40,838 nucleotides of DNA from positions 1 through 40,838 of the IMG/VR virus record IMGVR_UViG_3300018424_000064. One strand, given 5' to 3'. Source of the DNA: a virus. The notes beneath the pieces are model-generated. The model did not search any database. It was not told where the DNA came from and saw only the letters and a program-made list of their open reading frames with translations. Positions 1 to 6,948 of this stretch are shown in pieces (the first letter of the stretch is position 1; the number at the start of each line of letters is the position of its first letter). Made by a program: the position numbers and the translations under genes.

Positions 1-208
1 AGTTAATCGTCTCCCCCTTTCTTTATACTTAGCGACAGTTTAAAAGTATACTTTGGGCAGTTAAATTAGCCCCCTTAAATATAAAAAACGGCCACTACCC
101 TAACCTACAAAGGTACCCAGGCGCGAGAGATATATCAAAGGAGGGTCCCTCACAGCCTATATAAAAAAAAATTTCCCAGAAAAATTTACCCCTCAGAGGT
201 TTTTTACT
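1..208. other. 5' non-coding region upstream of the first gene
   Basis: I see no convincing gene here. The left edge (about positions 11-20, CTCCCCCTTT) could be the 3' arm and T-run of a terminator whose 5' arm lies outside the window. The stretch is A+T-rich with long A runs (162-171) and contains odd short palindromes: GAGGG-T-CCCTC at about 141-151 and CCTC-A-GAGG at 191-199. CTATATAAA at 157-165 resembles but does not match the NATAAATA late promoter found elsewhere in the window. The small reading frame on the minus strand looks like chance. AGAGG at 195-199 is the ribosome binding site of the next gene. Confidence 0.55.
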
Positions 209-427
209 ATGGATTGGAAGATTCGCCAAGACCGTCAAGACGACCGTGTTTGGTGCCTTGAAGTGATGTTGCGCCACGAAGGTTTTCTGGACCCTCGGAT
301 TTATGCCTGTGCTGACTATTGTACCAGTGCTGGTTTGACAAAAGATGCTAAGGATGTCTTAGCAGCATGGGAAGAGTGGAAACTAGATAATCCGTCAGAT
401 AATCCACAAATTATTAATAGGTTATAA
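209..427 (+). CDS. small uncharacterised protein, 72 aa
   Basis: I do not recognise this 72-residue protein. The ATG at 209 has a good ribosome binding site (AGAGG, 195-199, 9 nt upstream). The protein is hydrophilic, with charged N- and C-terminal parts (KIRQDRQDDR near residue 4; AAWEEWK near 54) and three Trp residues, no signal peptide and no membrane segment, so it is probably a small soluble, mostly helical protein. It lies 3 nt upstream of the AbrB-like gene and probably shares its transcript. Small unknown genes of this kind are common next to late operons in T4-like cyanophages. The call as a real gene rests on the RBS, the tight spacing and the lack of a better frame. Confidence 0.7.
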   Translation: MDWKIRQDRQDDRVWCLEVMLRHEGFLDPRIYACADYCTSAGLTKDAKDVLAAWEEWKLDNPSDNPQIINRL

Positions 428-430
428 GAT

Positions 431-598
431 ATGTCCAAGAGATTCACAATCACTATCGAAGAGGATGAGTTTGGTGAGTTAATCCTTCCAATTCCTGATG
501 ATGTCTGTGAGGATCTTGGATGGGTTATTGGAGATGAGTTAGAATTTGAGGTTGATGATGTCACTGGGAGTTTTACTCTCAAGAAAGTTGAGGAGTAA
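431..598 (+). CDS. AbrB/MazE (SpoVT-AbrB-like) small protein, 55 aa
   Basis: This 55-residue acidic protein starts MSKRFTITIEEDEFGE and continues with the pattern LPIPDDVCEDLGWVIGDELE (residues 19-38), ending in a beta strand FTLKKVEE. The order strand, ILPIP, short helix ending in LGW, GDELEFEV, strand is the classic swapped-hairpin AbrB/MazE fold used by antitoxins and transition-state regulators. Such proteins normally dimerise and bind DNA. No toxin partner is visible beside it: the upstream gene is only 72 aa and not toxin-like, and the downstream gene is a coiled-coil protein. In a phage it could be a small transcription regulator or a stand-alone antitoxin acting on a host toxin; this is inference. 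The ATG lies 3 nt after the preceding stop. The fold assignment is by motif only. Confidence 0.72.
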   Translation: MSKRFTITIEEDEFGELILPIPDDVCEDLGWVIGDELEFEVDDVTGSFTLKKVEE

Positions 599-648
599 CC
601 TCGGCGCGTCCACAGCGAAAACCACAGTCCACCGCGTTTACACTTAGA
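599..648. other. G+C-rich 50-nt spacer with short repeats
   Basis: This spacer between two small genes is markedly richer in G+C than its surroundings. It carries CGCG near both ends (about 605-608 and 633-636) and the hexamer CCACAG twice (about 611 and 624), which could fold weakly. There is no Shine-Dalgarno sequence before the ATG at 649 and no NATAAATA. Its role is unknown; it might be an RNA structure or an operator. Confidence 0.35.
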
Positions 649-939
649 ATGAAATTTGAAGAAAATCCTATTCTACAAGATATTGATGATAACTTTGTAG
701 CAATTAAAGAATCTATTGATGATAACGCAAAGGCACATGATACACTGAATGAATGTATTACTTCACTCAGTAATCGAATTAAGGAAGTTGAGGACTATGT
801 TGTCACTATTCCCACACCAGATAAAATCTTGTACAAACCTCCTGGTGCAGAGGATTATTTGAATCTAAAAGAAAATTTAGACTACATTTATGCTAAAATT
901 AAAAAACTAGAAGATAGCATTTTGGGAGATAACGACTAA
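649..939 (+). CDS. small coiled-coil protein, 96 aa, virion-associated candidate
   Basis: This is a 96-residue acidic protein with no recognised family. Residues 8-50 (DIDDNFVAIKES onward) and 72-92 (YLNLKENLDYIYAKIKKLE) have heptad-like spacing of Leu/Ile/Val typical of coiled coils, separated by a Pro-rich turn (TIPTPDKILYKPPG). There is no signal peptide or membrane segment. Its stop overlaps the next start (TAATG, 937-941), so translation is coupled to the 862-aa structural protein. A co-translated partner or assembly chaperone of that protein is plausible, but this is inferred from position alone. No RBS is seen upstream of ATG 649. Confidence 0.72.
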   Translation: MKFEENPILQDIDDNFVAIKESIDDNAKAHDTLNECITSLSNRIKEVEDYVVTIPTPDKILYKPPGAEDYLNLKENLDYIYAKIKKLEDSILGDND

Positions 940-3527
940 TGTCCTGTCATACAGACGGTAGTGCTTGTGGAGATAATTTATTTTTCCCTGCGTCTAGGAA
1001 TAATGTAGACCATTGTGATGCACGAGTGCCAGGCACTTCTGATTCTGCTACTGTATCGGCAGAAGTTTATCCTACAGTAGAAAGACCAGATAGTCTAGAG
1101 AAGTTACCTAGAAATGCTGTAATGTATGATAGTCTCCTTTATAGTCCCTTTCCACCAACTTATAACGGTGGTAGAGACTATACTTCACCGATTGGTGCTT
1201 CTGATTATGAAGCTTCCAATTGTGGTAAACCTGTAAGAGATCTGGGTTGTGGTAGATCATACTTTGATTATATTCCTTCTGAGTTGAGTTTTCAGGAGAT
1301 GGACAGTGATACATGGTTTGGATTCCTGTATGACGTTGGTCCTGATGGTGGTAATGCAGGCACCCCTTGTTATTATCTTGTCACCGAGACAGAATCACGC
1401 TCAGGGACCACTACAACGTCCTCTACTAGCATTGATCCTGAAACTGGGGACCCAGTAACTACTACTAGCACCTCTCCTGCTGGTACACCTACAGAAAGTA
1501 GCAAGACAAAATGCGTTCCTTGTGCATCTTTTAGTTGCACACCAGTAGAAACATACTGCAATTACAGTTATAATGGTCCTGATGAGACTGGAGATCCCGA
1601 TTGTCCGTATCCGTTGATCTTTGGTATTGGTACAAACAGCAATAAAGTTGTAGTTACCTACAATTCGTTATCATCTGTTGTGCCTGATGGCGTAACTTCC
1701 GTAAATTTTTACGATTCTGGTGATTCAATTGATGAATTAGCGTGGGATCCTATCAGTTTTAGCGGAAACCCTGTTGTAAGATCGCAAAATCCATGGAAAA
1801 GTGGTGAAGAGCAGTTTGAAACCTTCGCAATTTTTGAAGGAAATGCTCTAGAAAGCGGAAATGCACAGGGATTACGAGTAAAATGTGCCATTAGACCCGC
1901 TCTTTCCAACACAGATCCCGTTACTTTTGTTGGAACTGAGTGGGAATTCATGGAATTGATGGATTCTGGTCAAAATTATGCGGTAAATGACACTTTTACC
2001 CTCTCATATTTGCATACTCACAACGATCAGACTCAAACAACACTCACTATTGACATAAAAATTGTCGCTGTTGCACCTATTACTGCGCTTGATCCCAATG
2101 CACAAGTGGGATTAATCGAAGAAGGTGATACTTTAAATGGACATGTTGTTATTAAAACCTTCCATACGGATGTTTCAAACTTCTCATATCAGATTATGTA
2201 CATTGATGGTGACGGAAATGACTTTGTAAAGGACACTTCCTACACTACTGACCGTGGTGCTACAGTTACAGCTAAGGCAGGATACGGAATTACCGACCGC
2301 TGTTTCTTTGGCGGATACTTTGAATTCTTTGAAAAATCCGTACAATACACCGTACATGACTTGGATAAGGAATCTCCAGACGTTTATAACATATTTGTGC
2401 AACCAGATGTCAATCTTACACTAACAAATGGCGTTGTTACTGGTTATAGTATTGTAAGTGGTGGTGAAAACTGGAATCTTTTGGGCAAAACACCTGATAT
2501 TGCTGTTACGGATCCAAACAATCCTAGCGGAAAGGTTGCTGTATTGGAGCCAACTTTTACTGGTGGCGTGTTAACTGCGCTGACTATCATCGATGGTGGG
2601 TCTGGGTATAGCGCAGATAATCCACCAAAAATGTGGATCTCTAACATTTATACTAAGGATACTGTAGTTTCTTTTGGGGCATCCGAAGACGAGTTTACCG
2701 ATTCATTTAAAAACCTTATTGATGCGGGGACTTTTCCTGAATTAGTTGATGCTATTAGAAATTCTTCTTCTCATAATAACGAATATAAAGAGTTATTTAA
2801 AGAGCAAACTATAGACGTGCCTCGCACTAATACGAGAGTCCTTCAAGATTACAATAGAAATAGAGTTATTGATTTACCCCAAAGATTGTTTAGAAAATCT
2901 GAGGTTGATGTTTTAAGATCACAACTTGACCCAGTTGAAGTAACCTTGCCCACAGTTAATAATATTGGTGATTTACAATCAAGTATTGACTCTGGTCTTG
3001 ATGCACTCAATGAATCGACTGATACTGCTTTGGATAATCTGACTCAGGAAAATGTCCCAGATACAATTAAATACAAAGAAAATTATGTCGAAACTACTCA
3101 ACGTAGATTCGCAGATATGCCAAAGTCGTCAACGTATACGAAATATTTAATTAAACAATATCGAGCAGATCCTAGAAAGGAAATCACACTAAACGTGACT
3201 ATTGGTTGTAATGTCCAGGAGAGTGGTTGTACTCACCTGCAAGACCTCTCAGGAAACCCTCCAGTTAACGACTGTCCGCCTCCTGCAGTGGCGTCTTACC
3301 CATCTACCAGTACATCTGAGTCTGTTGATGAAGATGATGGTCAGGGGGGCACACAGCAGGTAGATTATACTAATGTTTATACATATACTATATCACCCCT
3401 ATTGGGTCCTGGATGTCAAAACTGGTCTGCGTCTGGATCAATGCTTATTCGGCACAACTTGACCAGATCCACCGATACTTATGCTGCTGCTGTTGAGGCA
3501 TACGGCAATCCCTTTGACAATGCTTAA
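939..3527 (+). CDS. large Cys-rich virion structural protein, 862 aa
   Basis: The role is inferred as a baseplate or tail protein from its place next to the PAAR spike-tip gene and from shared modules. The N-terminus is Cys-rich (SCHTDGSACGDN, then several Cys up to about residue 210) and includes a Ser/Thr/Pro-rich linker at about 148-188. The middle (about 220-500) is beta-rich with no recognised domain. Residues about 490-570 hold two copies of the GSGY-type module seen across this window (GGENWN and GGSGYSADNPPKM). A helical segment (about 585-750) follows. The C-terminus (about 753-830) has five Cys and a second Ser/Thr/acidic linker. It has no clear T4 counterpart; T4 encodes gp5 near its PAAR gene, but no lysozyme domain is visible here. 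The start overlaps the upstream stop. Confidence 0.8.
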   Translation: MSCHTDGSACGDNLFFPASRNNVDHCDARVPGTSDSATVSAEVYPTVERPDSLEKLPRNAVMYDSLLYSPFPPTYNGGRDYTSPIGASDYEASNCGKPVRDLGCGRSYFDYIPSELSFQEMDSDTWFGFLYDVGPDGGNAGTPCYYLVTETESRSGTTTTSSTSIDPETGDPVTTTSTSPAGTPTESSKTKCVPCASFSCTPVETYCNYSYNGPDETGDPDCPYPLIFGIGTNSNKVVVTYNSLSSVVPDGVTSVNFYDSGDSIDELAWDPISFSGNPVVRSQNPWKSGEEQFETFAIFEGNALESGNAQGLRVKCAIRPALSNTDPVTFVGTEWEFMELMDSGQNYAVNDTFTLSYLHTHNDQTQTTLTIDIKIVAVAPITALDPNAQVGLIEEGDTLNGHVVIKTFHTDVSNFSYQIMYIDGDGNDFVKDTSYTTDRGATVTAKAGYGITDRCFFGGYFEFFEKSVQYTVHDLDKESPDVYNIFVQPDVNLTLTNGVVTGYSIVSGGENWNLLGKTPDIAVTDPNNPSGKVAVLEPTFTGGVLTALTIIDGGSGYSADNPPKMWISNIYTKDTVVSFGASEDEFTDSFKNLIDAGTFPELVDAIRNSSSHNNEYKELFKEQTIDVPRTNTRVLQDYNRNRVIDLPQRLFRKSEVDVLRSQLDPVEVTLPTVNNIGDLQSSIDSGLDALNESTDTALDNLTQENVPDTIKYKENYVETTQRRFADMPKSSTYTKYLIKQYRADPRKEITLNVTIGCNVQESGCTHLQDLSGNPPVNDCPPPAVASYPSTSTSESVDEDDGQGGTQQVDYTNVYTYTISPLLGPGCQNWSASGSMLIRHNLTRSTDTYAAAVEAYGNPFDNA

Positions 3528-3530
3528 CTA

Positions 3531-3537
3531 AGGAGGT
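3531..3537 (+). promoter_or_regulatory. strong Shine-Dalgarno (AGGAGGT) for the PAAR gene
   Basis: AGGAGGT lies 5 nt before ATG 3543, directly after the preceding stop. It is the strongest ribosome binding site in the window and fixes the start of the PAAR protein. Most other genes here rely on overlap or weak sites. Confidence 0.85.
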
Positions 3538-3542
3538 ATAAT

Positions 3543-4046
3543 ATGGCAGGTCTTCCCGCCGCCCTTTATATGGGATCTGATTCTGGACATGGAATTTGTA
3601 TTCCTGCTACTGTTCATGCTGTAGTGCCCTGTGGTACTCCATGTGTAGGAGCTCCACCAAAATCCCTTCTTACAATGAATAAGTCTAGTATTTGGCCACC
3701 ATTTCCTCAGGTGCCACTTGCGGTCATGACTGGTATATCTAACGTTATTATCAGTGGCAATATGCCTATTGTAGATCAAGATCTTTTGACAAATCATCCA
3801 GCAACCTGCTCACAACTCCTTAAGTTTACTGGTTGTGAGCCAATTCCTGCAGCAATACCATGTCCAACATCAGTTTTGTGTGCAGAGGACATTGCTGGTG
3901 GTGGTGCCCATATCAGAAAGGCAACGGCAACTACTAAATCGGTATTTGTAAACGGAAGACGACTATGTAGAGTGGCAGATCCTCTTGGTCCGCCCTGCCT
4001 CTCGAAAATTGCAACAGGATCACCCAATGTTTTTGTAGGAGTTTAA
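3543..4046 (+). CDS. PAAR-motif spike-tip protein, 167 aa
   Basis: PAAR proteins form the sharp metal-stabilised cone at the tip of the tail spike (T4 gp5.4) and help pierce the outer membrane. Here the C-terminal third carries the PAAR-type pattern VFVNGRRLCRVADPLGPPC followed by IATGSPNVFVG. A second, earlier half-repeat is VIISGNMPIVDQD (about residues 64-76). The N-terminus HGICIPATVHAVVPCGTPC (residues 16-34) is rich in His, Cys and Pro and offers candidate metal ligands; the PAAR fold usually uses three His and one Cys. At 167 aa it is longer than T4 gp5.4 (about 97 aa). It follows a large structural gene and precedes the wedge operon, as expected for a hub/spike component. The start is set by the strong RBS. 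Confidence 0.88.
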   Translation: MAGLPAALYMGSDSGHGICIPATVHAVVPCGTPCVGAPPKSLLTMNKSSIWPPFPQVPLAVMTGISNVIISGNMPIVDQDLLTNHPATCSQLLKFTGCEPIPAAIPCPTSVLCAEDIAGGGAHIRKATATTKSVFVNGRRLCRVADPLGPPCLSKIATGSPNVFVGV

Positions 4047-4048
4047 TT

Positions 4049-4186
4049 ATGGCAGCTAAAGCTAAAGTTGGTCTCGTTAAGAATGGTTATACTAAGAGTC
4101 CTCCAAAACGTACTCGTCAAGGACAAGGTACAAATTCAAAACCGAGAGGATCCCGAAAATTGCTTCGTGGTCAAGGTAAAGGTTGA
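4049..4186 (+). CDS. very basic small protein, 45 aa
   Basis: ATG 4049 opens 2 nt after the PAAR stop and the frame ends at TGA 4184-4186, just before a terminator. The 45-residue product (MAAKAKVGLVKNGYTKSPPK at the start) has about 13 Lys/Arg and no acidic residues, many Gly/Gln/Ser, and a middle of the form RTRQGQGTNSKPRGSRK. It looks unstructured and could bind nucleic acid or an acidic protein surface. I recall short basic proteins of this style in marine phages, but no function is known to me. Compact position, codon use like its neighbours and the flanking terminator support it as a real gene, the last of its operon. Confidence 0.75.
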   Translation: MAAKAKVGLVKNGYTKSPPKRTRQGQGTNSKPRGSRKLLRGQGKG

Positions 4187-4190
4187 ATCT

Positions 4191-4213
4191 AGGGGAGCAA
4201 GTCTCCCCTTTTT
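4191..4213 (+). terminator. intrinsic terminator after the PAAR operon
   Basis: A perfect 7-bp stem AGGGGAG (4191-4197) and CTCCCCT (4203-4209) with a 5-nt loop is followed by a run of T (4209-4213). It begins 5 nt after the stop of the 45-aa gene and separates it from the wedge operon. Confidence 0.88.
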
Positions 4214-4228
4214 ATGTGCTAAAATTGC

Positions 4229-4236
4229 CATAAATA
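4229..4236 (+). promoter_or_regulatory. T4-type late promoter of the baseplate wedge operon
   Basis: CATAAATA matches the T4-like late -10 element (NATAAATA), recognised in T4 by the phage sigma gp55 with co-activator gp33 and clamp gp45. It sits directly after a terminator and 55 nt upstream of the first wedge-operon start, with no gene between. The leader contains a weak AGGG...CCCT inverted repeat (4243-4258). Confidence 0.82.
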
Positions 4237-4290
4237 GATTCTAGGGATAGCAACCCCTCTAAAAGTTCTGGTTAACAGATTTTTGGAGTT

Positions 4291-4485
4291 ATGGCAAATC
4301 ATCCCGTCCCAGATAATGTACCTTCAATGATGGAAAACGATTTCGGCACAACTGTATTAATTACAGATCCACGATCGGATGCTTATTTGAATAAAGCAAA
4401 TAAAAAAAATCCTCCAAAGGATAGACTTTCAAAATGGTGTGGTGGTAAGAATGGATTCGACGACTATGTAGAAAGATGGCATTAA
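4291..4485 (+). CDS. small protein, 64 aa, in the gp53/gp25 neighbourhood
   Basis: This 64-residue protein starts MANHPVPDNVPSMMENDFGT and ends in CGGKNGFDDYVERWH. It is hydrophilic with no recognised domain, signal peptide or membrane segment. It is the first gene after a late promoter and overlaps the gp25 start by 10 nt (ATG 4476 lies inside its last codons), so the two are translationally coupled. GGAG at 4285-4288 is close to the ATG. The position next to gp25 is where T4-like cyanophages often have the wedge protein gp53, but T4 gp53 is about 196 aa and I cannot see homology. It may be an unrelated small structural or chaperone protein, or a strongly reduced gp53. Confidence 0.7.
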   Translation: MANHPVPDNVPSMMENDFGTTVLITDPRSDAYLNKANKKNPPKDRLSKWCGGKNGFDDYVERWH

Positions 4486-4892
4486 AACCTATTACTGGTA
4501 AAGACTTTAAAAAGTCAAAAAGTTTTCAAGATATGTCTATGGGTTTCTTAAGAAACCCATTTACAAAAGATATATCTAAAGTGGTAAATGATGATGCCAT
4601 TAAGCAATCAGTAAAAAATATTGTTTTAACAGGACCAGGAGAAAAATTATTTAATGGAAAATTTGGATCTACCGTATCCCAATTGCTATTTGAGCAACTG
4701 GATCCATTTTTAGTTGATACAATTCAAACTGAAATCCTAAATACAATCAGCAACTATGAAAAACGGGTAATCGTTACCAGTATTAGATGTATTCCAGATT
4801 ATGAAGAAAATGCAATTAGTGTGAGTCTAGAATATCAAATTATTGGTTTGCCAATTGTTGAAAATATTCAATTCGTATTACAGAGACCATAA
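4476..4892 (+). CDS. gp25: baseplate wedge protein gp25, 138 aa
   Basis: gp25 is a conserved inner-baseplate wedge protein (GPW_gp25 family) that helps start sheath assembly; TssE is its type VI secretion relative. Visible family features are the Asn-rich start of the core (residues about 38-62: IKQSVKNIVLTGPGEKLF then FGSTVSQLLFE), followed by a helix and YEKRV at 94-98, which matches the conserved E-x-R core motif (usually EPR). A hydrophobic C-terminal strand pair (SLEYQIIG onward) completes the fold. Length 138 aa is close to T4 gp25 (132 aa). It overlaps the upstream gene by 10 nt and gp6 by 1 nt (TAATG), consistent with coupled synthesis of wedge parts in fixed ratio. Confidence 0.93.
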   Translation: MALKPITGKDFKKSKSFQDMSMGFLRNPFTKDISKVVNDDAIKQSVKNIVLTGPGEKLFNGKFGSTVSQLLFEQLDPFLVDTIQTEILNTISNYEKRVIVTSIRCIPDYEENAISVSLEYQIIGLPIVENIQFVLQRP

Positions 4893-6940
4893 TGCAACCA
4901 AATAATCTAACAGCACTAGATTTTGAAGATATTAAATCTTCGATTAGGTCTTATCTAAGGACGAGGACTGAGTTTTCTGACTACGATTTTGAAGGGTCTG
5001 GACTATCGTATCTTATTGATGTATTAGCATATAATACATACTACTCATCATTCATGGCAAACATGTCTATGAATGAAGTATTTTTGAATTCTGCTACATT
5101 GAGAGATAATGTAGTCAATATTGCCAAACTATTAAATTATACGCCGAGATCAATTATCTCAGCAAAAGCATATTTCCATTTAACCTTACAGACTGAGCAG
5201 GTTGCTGGAGCATGGCCAAACAATGCAACCCTCAATAAGGGACCATGGGCAACAGGATCTAATTATACTTGGAATCTTTTGGATCCACAAACCGTTTCTG
5301 TCAATCAGACTACAGGAATCGCTACTTGGAGATGTCTTAAACTAACCGAGGGCAATGTAATTACATATTCATATGTTGTCAATACATTTGCTAAGCAGAG
5401 ATATGTAATTCCAACATCTGATGCAGATATTGAAACTTTAAAGGTAACGGTAAGACCAAACGAATCTAGTACAACTTCAGATATCTATAATAAAGTAGAA
5501 AATATCACATCAATTTTACCAACAGACAGAATTTATTTTATATCTGAGACAGAGGATAAAAAATATGAATTGGTATTTGGTGATGGGACTATTGGTAGAC
5601 AACTAGTAGACGGTGAGGTAATTACCCTAGAATATTTGGTAACATCGGGATCAAGTGCAAACGATGTAAGTCAGTTTACCTTGATTGGTAGAGGATCTGA
5701 TAGTAATGGCACTTTATACAACTCTAATGATTTTGCTTGGACTTTAGCAGAGAAATCTAGATTTGGAGCAACTGCAGAGAGCATCGAATCCATTAAATTT
5801 AATGCTCCGAGATATTATGCTGCACAATATAGAGCGGTGACTGCTGCAGACTACGAAGCTATTGTAAAACAAATTTATTCAAATACTAAAACTGTAGTTG
5901 CTTATGGTGGGGATCAGATAAGTCCTCCTGTATATGGAAAGGTGTATATCGCAATAAAAACACTAACAGGATCAAACTTAAATGATACGACTAAGAAAAA
6001 TCTTTCTAATCAGTTAAGAGCATATGCGATGGCATCGATTGAGCCAGTAATTATTGATGCAGATTCAATCTATGTTTATCCAAAAGTTTTTGTTTTCTAT
6101 GATCCTGCTTGCTCCAGTAGAAGTGTTTCTGAAATCTCTTCTGATGTACAATCGTCAATTAATGATTGGGCAGTAGCATCAAATATCAATAATTTTGGTG
6201 GTAGTTTTAGTCTTTCAAAATTCCAAAAAGCTATCAGTCTTTCAAATAGATGTATTTCTGATATTTCTTCTCAAATTACTCTAATCAAATACATTAGACC
6301 ATTTGCTGCTCAAACAAACACATATTGCATTACCACTGGATCGCCAATCTATGATAGTGCTCCTGGAAATAATGATCCAAATTGTAGCAAAGAACCAGTT
6401 ATCAAGTCTGGAATCTTTAGAACTGCAGCTCTACCAACAGTAGATCAGCAATTTGAAGATGATGGAAAGGGTAAATTGATTACTTACTATAACAGTGGAA
6501 ACAGAAAGGTTATTACTAATGCTTCTGCAGGCACGGTAAACTATGAAACTGGAGAAATTTGTTTTGGTCCAGTAAACATCATTGGCGCAGGTGGCAATAA
6601 TCTTGAGATTATTCCTGGAAGTGGTGTTGATACCGATAATGATGGAGTAGTTGATAGTGGTGTTGTTGATGATAGTCTTACTGCAATTGACAATTTGGGA
6701 GATTTACAAATTCCAGTGCAAATTATTCCAGAAAACGCTTCAACAATTAGTAATCCAACACCAGGAACAGTCATTGAAGTTGTTACACCTGTAGTTACGA
6801 TCGTCCCAGTTGGCACAACGCCTCCTCCAAATATTCCACTAAATAGTCTTACGCCAGGTGACTTTAATGTTGTACCAACAACAATTGATATCGCTGATAT
6901 CGCTAATACTGGTGACTTTACAACAATCTCCTGCTTCTGA
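4892..6940 (+). CDS. gp6: baseplate wedge protein gp6, 682 aa
   Basis: gp6 (Baseplate_J-like family) forms the ring that ties the six wedges together around the hub. The N-terminus is diagnostic: LDFEDIKSSIRSYLRT, then DYDFEGSGLSYLIDVLAYNT and NMSMNEVFLNSATLRDNVV (residues about 9-80), closely matching T4 gp6. Residues about 225-256 hold the family pattern FGDGTIGRQLVDGEVITLEY. Length is similar to T4 gp6 (660 aa). The C-terminus differs: about residues 579-593 contain an acidic loop of the form DTDNDGVVDSGVVDD, like Ca2+-binding thrombospondin-3 repeats, followed by a Pro/Val/Thr-rich tail (about 620-650). The stop is 8 nt before the giant gene. Confidence 0.94.
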   Translation: MQPNNLTALDFEDIKSSIRSYLRTRTEFSDYDFEGSGLSYLIDVLAYNTYYSSFMANMSMNEVFLNSATLRDNVVNIAKLLNYTPRSIISAKAYFHLTLQTEQVAGAWPNNATLNKGPWATGSNYTWNLLDPQTVSVNQTTGIATWRCLKLTEGNVITYSYVVNTFAKQRYVIPTSDADIETLKVTVRPNESSTTSDIYNKVENITSILPTDRIYFISETEDKKYELVFGDGTIGRQLVDGEVITLEYLVTSGSSANDVSQFTLIGRGSDSNGTLYNSNDFAWTLAEKSRFGATAESIESIKFNAPRYYAAQYRAVTAADYEAIVKQIYSNTKTVVAYGGDQISPPVYGKVYIAIKTLTGSNLNDTTKKNLSNQLRAYAMASIEPVIIDADSIYVYPKVFVFYDPACSSRSVSEISSDVQSSINDWAVASNINNFGGSFSLSKFQKAISLSNRCISDISSQITLIKYIRPFAAQTNTYCITTGSPIYDSAPGNNDPNCSKEPVIKSGIFRTAALPTVDQQFEDDGKGKLITYYNSGNRKVITNASAGTVNYETGEICFGPVNIIGAGGNNLEIIPGSGVDTDNDGVVDSGVVDDSLTAIDNLGDLQIPVQIIPENASTISNPTPGTVIEVVTPVVTIVPVGTTPPPNIPLNSLTPGDFNVVPTTIDIADIANTGDFTTISCF

Positions 6941-6948
6941 AGAAAGTA

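Noticed and set aside
4291-4485. Calling the 64-aa gene gp53
   Set aside because: Only the position fits. The protein is about a third of the length of gp53 and no shared motif could be seen.
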